From a virus, in IMG/VR virus record IMGVR_UViG_3300030101_000862, positions 1 to 39,180 of that record: a stretch of DNA of 39,180 nucleotides; one strand, given 5' to 3'. Made by a program: the position numbers and the translations under genes. The first letter of the stretch is position 1, and the number at the start of each line of letters is the position of its first letter. The notes below the pieces were generated by a model. It worked only from the letters and a program-made list of their open reading frames with translations, had not been told where the DNA came from and made no database searches. Shown here one piece after another: positions 13,640 to 22,700 of this stretch.

Positions 13640-16495
13640 ATGAACACGCTAGAGTTTCTCAAGCGAGTCCTACCGATAGAAGGGTTTTATGTAACCACTG
13701 TTATCAACCAAGATGGTCGGAAACAGGGTTTCTTTGAGTCGGTAGAAGAACTTGCACATACATGTGAAAGATTAGATAGCACAGGTAACAACACTTATTT
13801 CGCTATATCTTCTTTCAATGCTAAAGGTAACAGAAAACAAGACAACGTTAGGGCTACTAAGGTTGTAGCTATAGATGTGGATTGTGGTGAAGGAAAGCCA
13901 TACGCATCTTGGAAAGAAGGATTACAAGAACTAGGTAAGTTTGTACACACAATGAGTTTACCCAAGCCGATGATAGTATATTCGGGTAATGGGTTACATG
14001 TGTATTGGGTACTTACAGAAGAACTAGAACCACAAGATTGGAAGCCACTAGCCAATGCTATGAAGCAAGCGGCATTGGATAAAGAGTTTAAGATAGACGC
14101 AGGACTCACAGCTAACAGTGCGTTAGTGCTAAGACCTGTTGGTACACACAATCCAAAGAATGGTAATGAAGTAAAACTTTTGGTAGACGCAGAACCAGTA
14201 GAGGTTTCTGCTCTGACCGAATCACTATCTTATTTCTACCGTGATGTGCCCGGGCCGCAAGAAGGTCACACTCGTGACAACACGTTGCTTGAAAATCTTG
14301 TGTCTAAACAAGAGTTCCCACTTGCTGTTGGTTCAATAGTTAAATCTAAATGTAAGCAGATTGACTGGGCAGTAGACAATCAAGACAAAGTTGATGAACC
14401 ATTATGGTATGACCTAATAGGTGTAGCCGCTTTCTGTAATGATGCAGAGAAGACAGCAGTAGAGTGGAGTCAACGTCATCCTAAGTTTGATTATCAAGCT
14501 ACTATAAGTAAACTTAACCATTGGAAAGATTCAGCTAGTGGCCCAACAACTTGTGGTAAGTTTGAAATAGATAGACCGAACGGGTGTAGAGGATGTGTAT
14601 ACAAAGGTAAGATAGGATCACCTGCAAGACTAGGTGTTCAGTATCAAGAAGCACCACTATCAGCAGAAGCACCCGATGCTCAAGCCAATCAGATACCAAT
14701 ACCAAAACCATTTAAGAGAACACAAGATGGTATAAAAGTTACCATAGATGATACAGATATAGATGTCTGTAAGTTTGATATATACCCTGTCAGCTATGGA
14801 CTCGATGAATCACTAGGGTATGAAACAGTTAGATACCACTGGAATAGACCTCATATGGGGTGGCAAGACCTTATACTAAGACAGGCATATCTAACAGAAG
14901 GCAATCGTGAGTTTGCTACAGCTATAGCAGATCAAGGGATTGTGTTATATAACAAAAGACAAACGGAGTATTTTCAGCTTATGTTAAGAACATATATGGA
15001 TGAGTTGAGGCAAATCCGTACTATGACTAACTTATATTCTACTATGGGTTGGAAAGAGAAGAATACGGCATTTGTCTTAGGCGATACACTTCTAAAGCGT
15101 ACAGCAGAAGGAGTGACAGAAGAATCAATCAGTCTTGCATCGGGCATACAGAAGCAAGGCGCAGACTTATTTACAAGTAAGGGTGATGCGGAACAGTGGA
15201 TAAACCTAACATCAGTGTTAGAAAAAGCAGGTTTGAAATCACATATGTTTACTTTAGGTGTTGGCTTTTCAGCACCATTGTATAACTTCACAGGACTCAA
15301 GGGATTAACTGTATCTCTCTACGGCCCAACTGGTGGTGGTAAAACACTAGCACAATACTGGGCGCAGTCTATCTACGGCAACCCCGACAAGCTACACTTT
15401 GCGGCTAAGTATACACAGAACAGTCTGTTCTCACGACTTGGTACATACGCTAACCTGCCGCTGACAATAGATGAAGTAACTATGATGCAGGATAAAGAGG
15501 TCGGTGACTTCTGTTATTGGGTATCACAGGGTAGAGATAAAGCTAGGCTGAATCGTAATGCTGAAGAAAGAGATGCAAAGACATGGGCAACACCTGTCAT
15601 AGTATCTACCAACAAGTCTCTACAAAGTAAGCTGATAGCGTCTGGTCTGGATACAGATGCACAAATGGCTCGTTTACTAGAACTTACTGTGCCATCTGTA
15701 CCTTTGTTTACTCGAGGCTCTGAAGCAGGTCGTAAAATATATGAAGCTGTCCATGCTCATTATGGGTCAGTAGGAAGACAATATATCATAAACTTATTGT
15801 CAATGGGTGAAGAAGGTATCCAGTCTGCAATAGCTGAAGCATCAGATAACTTCCATAAGAAGTACAAAGCTAAGTTCAGTGGTGAAGAAAGATACTGGGA
15901 ACAGTCAATCATACTGGCAGACTTAGGTATGAAACTAGCTAGCGAGTGGGGATTGATTAAGTTTGATTACACACAAGCTACCGAGTGGGTACTGGCACAG
16001 ATAGGTGCTATCCGTAGAACAGTACAAGAGAACCAAGTTGATTGCTTTGATCTTGTTGCTGAGTATATGGCTGACTGTGCTGATACATCTGTAACCATCA
16101 TGCACACTGTAGGACAGAAACCACAACCCGACTTCTCTAGGATACCAAGGGGTGACATCCGAATCAGATTGGATGTGTTTAGAAAATCACCTGCCGAAGT
16201 ATTTGATAAGGGTACTATGATGATTGATAGGACTCACTTTAGGAAATGGTTGTCTGTGCGGGGCGCTGATTACAAGTCATTCAAACAGGAACTTACTGTA
16301 GAGAATGCGTTAGCTACACCACGTTCAGAGAAAGCATCACTAGGTAAGGATACTCCAATCAAACTAGCACAAAGCTATGTCATAGGATTCAATCTAACAC
16401 ACCCAAGATTCCAAAGTCTGCTTGAGAATGCAGACACAGCGGCTGATGATATGGCATATGGACAGCTACAGGTAGTGAAAGATAAAGACGTTTGA
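13640..16495 (+). CDS. Primase-helicase fusion (AEP-like primase, DUF927-like ATPase)
   Basis: The protein is 951 aa. The N-terminal third looks like a RepB/AEP-type primase: VVAIDVDCG (about 74-82) gives the acidic metal site, and YSGNGLHVYWVL (about 114-125) the conserved His strand. Cysteines in TTCGKFEIDRPNGCRGCVYKG form the zinc-like segment usual after phage primase domains. The C-terminal half has Walker A GPTGGGKT at residues 562-569, a LTIDEV Walker B, and VIVSTNK as sensor 1, as in DUF927-like SF3/D5-type helicases. It primes and unwinds at the fork, with the family A polymerase encoded upstream. AGGTAGGTAAT precedes ATG 13640. Confidence 0.88.
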   Translation: MNTLEFLKRVLPIEGFYVTTVINQDGRKQGFFESVEELAHTCERLDSTGNNTYFAISSFNAKGNRKQDNVRATKVVAIDVDCGEGKPYASWKEGLQELGKFVHTMSLPKPMIVYSGNGLHVYWVLTEELEPQDWKPLANAMKQAALDKEFKIDAGLTANSALVLRPVGTHNPKNGNEVKLLVDAEPVEVSALTESLSYFYRDVPGPQEGHTRDNTLLENLVSKQEFPLAVGSIVKSKCKQIDWAVDNQDKVDEPLWYDLIGVAAFCNDAEKTAVEWSQRHPKFDYQATISKLNHWKDSASGPTTCGKFEIDRPNGCRGCVYKGKIGSPARLGVQYQEAPLSAEAPDAQANQIPIPKPFKRTQDGIKVTIDDTDIDVCKFDIYPVSYGLDESLGYETVRYHWNRPHMGWQDLILRQAYLTEGNREFATAIADQGIVLYNKRQTEYFQLMLRTYMDELRQIRTMTNLYSTMGWKEKNTAFVLGDTLLKRTAEGVTEESISLASGIQKQGADLFTSKGDAEQWINLTSVLEKAGLKSHMFTLGVGFSAPLYNFTGLKGLTVSLYGPTGGGKTLAQYWAQSIYGNPDKLHFAAKYTQNSLFSRLGTYANLPLTIDEVTMMQDKEVGDFCYWVSQGRDKARLNRNAEERDAKTWATPVIVSTNKSLQSKLIASGLDTDAQMARLLELTVPSVPLFTRGSEAGRKIYEAVHAHYGSVGRQYIINLLSMGEEGIQSAIAEASDNFHKKYKAKFSGEERYWEQSIILADLGMKLASEWGLIKFDYTQATEWVLAQIGAIRRTVQENQVDCFDLVAEYMADCADTSVTIMHTVGQKPQPDFSRIPRGDIRIRLDVFRKSPAEVFDKGTMMIDRTHFRKWLSVRGADYKSFKQELTVENALATPRSEKASLGKDTPIKLAQSYVIGFNLTHPRFQSLLENADTAADDMAYGQLQVVKDKDV

Positions 16496-16694
16496 TAAAA
16501 TAAGATTACCTAATGGTAGATACCTTTATCTTAGGTTGGATACTCCGCCATACAAGTTTGCACACCCTAAAACCATAGAGCGTATAAACAAGAAATTGTT
16601 TAGCGCAGAGCGAATTTGGCAGAAAAGACAGGAGTATCTGAAAAAACAAGCCTCTGAGAAGCCCGTACAGAGGCGAAACGACCCTTCTAGGTAG
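16482..16694 (+). CDS. Candidate small protein without a standard start codon
   Basis: An open frame of about 70 codons runs through the gap after the primase. It reads KTFDKIRLPNGRYLYLRLD and on, ending in a Lys/Arg-rich tail. No ATG or GTG is in frame. ATA 16482 sits 8 nt after AGGT; TTG 16536 would give 52 aa; or ribosomes may shift +1 from the primase end, which it overlaps by 14 nt. The residue pattern looks coding, but the start is unresolved. The minus-strand terminator lies inside its 3' part. Confidence 0.4.
   Translation: MKTFDKIRLPNGRYLYLRLDTPPYKFAHPKTIERINKKLFSAERIWQKRQEYLKKQASEKPVQRRNDPSR
16641..16674 (-). terminator. Rho-independent terminator of the structural operon
   Basis: Read on the minus strand, GCCTCTG and CAGAGGC (16668-16674 and 16650-16656) form a 7-bp stem with an 11-nt loop, followed by TTGTTTTTT (complement of 16641-16649). 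It lies 33 bases after the stop of the giant gene and should end right-arm transcription. There is no T run on the + strand, so it is one-directional. Confidence 0.8.
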
Positions 16695-16706
16695 TTTAGT
16701 ACCCCC

Positions 16707-19700
16707 CTAATTTGCCTCTACTCCATAGATATCTAGCAATTCATTGATGGTTGGGCGTATCGTAGTTGGTGCAAACTTCCTATATCTGTTCACACTATTC
16801 TTCTTAGCAGACTTCAATGATTTATTTGCAGAGCCAACAAAGTCTTTAAAGTAGAACTCTGTACCTTTGGTATCTCTGTTATATTCTTTTACAAAGTTTA
16901 AGATTCTACGAACCTCATCTCTGTCACCTTCTAGTTTAGCTTTAATATAGGCTTGCTTGTAGTGAGCCTTCATGTCTTGAACATAGGCTTGAGTCTGCTT
17001 TGTCATTCTAATGATATCGTTCTGCACCATAACTTGATATGGATAGAAACCCATCATTCTAAATACAGAAGTCATAACACCTACATCATTATCCAAGACT
17101 GTACCATCTGCTCTAGTAATCTTTCCATCGTGTAGATAAGTCATACCATCAACCAAACCTCTTACAGCAGAAGATGGTGCATCTCTAAGTATATCTGCGA
17201 ATCGTGTTGTTCCATCTTTCAGGCCCACAGTCTCTGCACCATACCTGAGAAGTTGTGCTCCTGTGCCAAACAACCCTGCCATCCCAGAGTACACTGGCCC
17301 AAAGAAGTTCTCTGCTTCTCTCCAATACTCTCCAGCATGACTCTTTGCTTTGAAAGCACCCGACAATGGAATCAAATCACCAAAGCCAAGTCTTGTAGAT
17401 ATTGTTGCTCCTGTCCACTGGTCAAGAAATCCTCGCATGAAGTACGGCGAAGCGCCGGGGATAAAAGCATCAACAAGCCGTGCAGTTTCTTCCTCTACGC
17501 TTTTCATCTTGATACCAAACTTCTGAGCAAGAGTATCAATCAAGTCCATCAAGTCGTCAGCAAATGGTAGTCCTTTCATACCTGCCATCAAGAACAGCAT
17601 AGTCAACATAGCTATTCTGCCCTTCTTATCCATACCTTTCATCAACTGTACGCTAACAATCACAAACTGTTTATACATGAAGATATATTGTAGGAAGTTA
17701 CCTCTAGCCATCTCGGGTCTGTTATACATAGCGTATTCACCCTGTGATGTATTCACTGCTTTCGTAGCAAACTCTTGAGATTGAAGCGCTACTTCAGCAG
17801 CTTCGGCTTCCGGAAGGTTAGAGATATTAGTTCCAAATCGGTTGGATGCTAGTATTCTTTCTCGTTCCATTCTATAAGCAGCTAAGAAAGTGGTACGTCT
17901 GTTAAGTTGTTCTGTGTAAGAAAACGCAGACATCCATGTTTTAATTAAACCATTATAGTTATTACTACTTCTTCCGCCTCGTGATGTACCAACAAGCGCA
18001 TTAAATTGTGCAGCCTGCAACACACCTGCGGCTGTAGCATCTAGCATAGCGTCAGCTTCATCAGGAGTTAGACCGTGCTGTTGTTGTAGTCTAGTAGCTT
18101 CTGCTTGTAGCGCTGGGTCTCGCGTTGGATTAGCAACCCGAACCATGTAGTCATAGTTAGATAACCTAAAGTTACCAGCATTATAAACTGCTCTACCCAT
18201 AGCACCTGCAGATTTAGCTAAACCAAAACCACCACCATAACCTCTGTTTGGATTATAACTACCAAGATAAGGTATAGCGTGAGTAACCATAGACATCATG
18301 TTTACTGCAGCAGTAGCAATAGAACCACCAAGTTGTAGTAGTACAGCATATAGTTTAAACCTAGAACCAATCTCACCAGATAGAATGTCTTCTGTTGAAT
18401 CTTGAATATTTGCTGCATCTGCATAGAACTGCAGTAATTTTTTAGCTTCTTCTCTGTACGCTTCACCACGACCTTCGTTTGGTATAGCGTTACCATTTCT
18501 ATCTTTAGCTTGAACAGGAGCATTTTGATCAGCCATATGACTATACTGATATGCGTAAGCATCATATGCTTTTCTAGCTGTTTCTCTTTGTGCTTCTGTG
18601 CCTCGTGTTGTAGCTTCTTCTAGTCTCTGTAGTTTTTCAGGATCACCTCTAAACTTACTGTTGCTTGCCATAATATCGTTTAGCTGCCATGAGTAAGTAA
18701 TCTTACCTGCTACATGAGCTTGTGTTTCTAAGTGTTCTGCAACACTTCTGATAACATCTTTATCCCAACCTACGTTACCTGACCTCTGCAAACTTTTTCT
18801 TGCAGTAGACTGAACACCAGTTAGAGCTGTAATAATACGTTGTCGTTCTTGAGGTGTAAGACCAATATCTAAACGCTGAACCACACTCATAAACTCTGTA
18901 AGATTCATAGAGTTAGTAAGTGGTTGTGACTGTCTAGCTTCTGATACTTGTGCTCTAAACTGTATGTTTCTAGTTTGCCCAGACTTATCTCTCATTTGAT
19001 AAGTTATAGGGTTATTACTCTCTGCTACCATATCTTGCAGTTTGACAGCTATATCTTTTGCATCTTGTTCAGCTGCAGTCTGGAAAAATGGTATAGAACC
19101 AGCGTATGTTTCTTCTAACTCAACAGCTTGACCTGTGCTTGCGTCATATGCCTGCATACGAACTTGCCACTTACCTCGTCTGGTAAATGGTACATACCCT
19201 GTTACAAGAGTACGTCTTGCAGAAAAGTCAGCATTAATAGCCCTTGTATCTAACAAGAACAAGTTTTGAATAGCATTAGTTACATCGAAAGAAGTATCTT
19301 TGTTAAATTGTAAAGCTCTCAACCTTGGTAAAGCATCAATGATATCTCTATACCTATCAGTCTGAAACTCTGCAGTGTTATCAAATGTTGGATTACCATT
19401 GGCGTCTGTACTTCTACCAAACCAGTCATCTATCTTTTTATCTTCCCACATAGCTCTGTTGACAGCAGCTAAGAACCTATTAGCTTTCTGTATTGAATCA
19501 TCAATAGGCCCATCTAACGTAGCATTCTCTTGGTATAGACTAGAGTATTCTTCTATAACTCTTCTAAATACAGCAACGTCTGCCTCACTTGGTATTGCAC
19601 CACCTTCTCCTACAAAGTTTGAAAAGTTTTCTAGTGCCTGTTCTCTTTGTCCTTTGACTGCATCCATATTAGCCATAAGAACATCAATGGCAGCTTGATT

Positions 19701-22700
19701 TACAGCTGCTCTGTTTTCAGAGTAAATACGCCATGTGTTATCAGTGACAGTAAAATTCTTGAATACATCTTGTTGCATAGAGTTTGTAACAGTAAACCCT
19801 CGTTCAAACTCTTCTCTGGATACTGTACCCATTTCTTCTAGTCGTTGACGAACAGCTTCATTTATTTGTGGATCGCCTGAATCCATACCCTGCATAAGGT
19901 TATCTAAATCTTTTATAATCTGGTCTGTGTTTTGGTTTGCTTTAAGTAACGCACCATAAGCAAGCATCTCTCCTGCCTGCTCAAGCTCAAGTTTAGTTGG
20001 CCCTTTACTACTAAGCCCCATCCAATCTGGTGTATGTGTAAACGCTGTAAGTCTTTCATACTCAGACATTGCTCGTCTTGTTTTACCAGATTGATTCTGA
20101 AAAATTTTGAATATGTCTGACAAACCCTCACTACGTTGGGCTTTATTATCTAAGGTCTGTAATGCTTCAGACATCTCAGCAAACATTCGGCTTACTGCTT
20201 TGCCTTTACCCCTTGGAAGATTTTTTACTAGCTCAGCTACACTATCAAACCCACCATACTTTCCTGATCTACGATTGAAAGCATCAGCTTGAAAAAAGTT
20301 AGTAGCGTGGTCAGCTCGTATATCTTCTATTTGGAATCGACCATACTCACTTTCTGATTGTAGGTCTTTTAGGTTAAGAGCTAACTGTTGCGCGCCTACA
20401 ACACCTCTGCCACCTGAGCGTAAGTTCTTACGAGATTGATTTAGGAAGTACCGGGTAAGATCAGGATCGCCTTCTACAAAACCACCTAGACCTATAACCT
20501 CAAGTACAGATTTAATTACATTTTTAAGTCGAGCTATCATGCTGACATCAAGTGCAGCAGCTCGTTCAGCAAGCACTTCTTCAACAGCTTCTAGTAAATC
20601 TATCTTAGGATTAGCTCTTCGTATAATATCAGCTGCAGCTCTGACATGACCATCCGTTTTGTATATTTCACGGAATATAAAATCTAGTCTGTTACGAGGC
20701 ATGAACGCACGAAAACCAAAGTGACCTAATGCTTCGTGAGCAACAGTCAATCTGATCTGTTCTTTAGTTCGTGCATAGTCACTAAAAATAATAACTTGAT
20801 CACCAACAGAATAACCAACAGCTTCTACTGTATCAAAGTCACCAAGTGGTCTACCTGCTTTGGCACGATTATATAGTTCGGGATTGGTTCTAGCCAGTTC
20901 TTGTACGTTAGCTACAACAGTAACAGTTGGTTTTACTTTTAGTTTTTTAAGGACTTGTTTAATAACAAGGTCTATCTCACCTCTACCCAAAGGTTCTGTA
21001 GGCTTACCATCTGCCCTACGGAAATTACCATCTTCAGCTTTAGAATCCATTTCCCGCATAATTTCAGCGGTAGGTTGTAGCCTGTTTACTCTTGCGTTTT
21101 CACGCTGAGTACGTTTACCTTTCTTGAGTAGACGCTGACCTTCTGCCTCTTGTGACCTTCTTTCGGTCTGTGTTTCAGGCGTTGGGTCAGGTACAATACG
21201 ACCATTATATAATCTTTTAGTTTTTAGATTACCCCTAGCATCAAAGAAATCTCTAAGTGAATAACCATTAGCCATCAAATAATTTCTATCTGAGTTAGCA
21301 AAAATAGTTTGGATACGGTTAAGCTCTCTACTACCAGTAGATGTGCCGCCCTCTTGAGTTCGTTGTTCTACAGAAGCCCTGTCAGATGTAAGCTCAACTA
21401 CAGGATTATAACCACTGAATGATTTAAACTCATATCTTTCTAGGTGTGAGGTAAGTATATCTTCTAACAGCCTAGAGTTTTCTAGCTGTATCTGTGCTGT
21501 TTTTTCAGCAGCAACTTTTCTACCTTTTTTACCCAGAGCTGTTTCATATGCTTTTCTAAAAGCATCAAAGTCAATCTTATCTCCAGCAGCTTGTTGTCTT
21601 CGTAGAGCATTAAGTACCCTATCAGCAGTATCTTGTCCTAGCACCTCACCTTGAGTTTCTTGTGAGATAGCTTGGTTAATAGCTTCTTGCTGTGGTGATG
21701 TATACCACGCTGGCATATTAGTAAGAGCCACTTGAACTTCAGCAAGTAGATGATTTTTAGTAGCATACTCTAACCAAGGTTTGTTCTTACCTTTGTTAAA
21801 ACCTCTAGTAAATGTACCTTCTAGTGGCTGTGCGTTAGCTTGAGTTACAAACGCATCATGTAATGCTTTACGTTGCTGTGGTGTAAATTCAGTTTTATTT
21901 AGATACTCAATAGCACTAGCTTGAATACCTTGTTTAGTAAGGTTTGAGTCAACTTCAAAGAATGCAAAAGCCATGAGCTGGTGTGCATATGACCATGCTT
22001 CACCATGCTTGGTAAAATCAGTAGTTGTGTCAAACTTAGCTTTGAACTCATTGAGTTCTTCTTGTGCTGTTAGCTTTAGGTTGTAGTAGTTATCATCAAC
22101 AATTTGTTGTGCAATATCACCATTTACAGCATTACCAGCTACTAACTGACTCCACTGTTCTTTAGCTTGTTGAGGTAATCTATCTAGTGGTACAGTACCA
22201 GCAGGTGCTAGGTTGTTCCATGCTTCTATAGGTGTTTGACCTGTAACATCAATATAAACTGGGCTTATACGAGAGTCTGATTCCTGAGCTTGTTTTTGAC
22301 GAGTTTCTTGGCGAGCTTCCCGAAGCGCTCGTTGTTCTTCTTGTTGATTCGCTGTTGTCTGGCGTACTGACGCTTTTCTGAGGCGCTCTTGACCCCTACT
22401 CTGGTCGGCAACTTGGCCCCCTTGGGTGTCTCTTCCTCGAACTGCGCTGCCAGATTCGGTTTGTTGGCGTACAGCCACTTCTTCTGTGCTTCCGACTTGA
22501 ACGGCATCTGTCCTCCTTTGTGGTGTTGGTAATGATGGGTATGAAATAAAAGTCTCCCCTGTTTCAGGATCAACTCGTTCTGTACCTCTACCTACTCTTT
22601 CGATAGGTGCTTGCCCTGTAAGCATTGCTCCTGTTATAGGTTGACCTGTTTCTTCTACTACTGGCCCTGCTGATAGTCTTCTACGAGGTCTATCAAAACT

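Noticed and set aside
16650-16674. Hairpin as a bidirectional terminator
   Set aside because: Only the minus strand has a T run after the stem; the + strand continues GAAACGACCC.
18302-18565. Hydrophobic 87-codon frame inside the giant gene in another frame
   Set aside because: No Shine-Dalgarno site, AT-rich third positions without coding bias, and no family pattern; it contrasts with the nested gene at 22265-22507.
22508-22573. Longer start for the nested gene (22 extra residues)
   Set aside because: The extra segment has no ribosome site at its ATG and does not look like the family, while AGGAGG sits 4 nt before ATG 22507.
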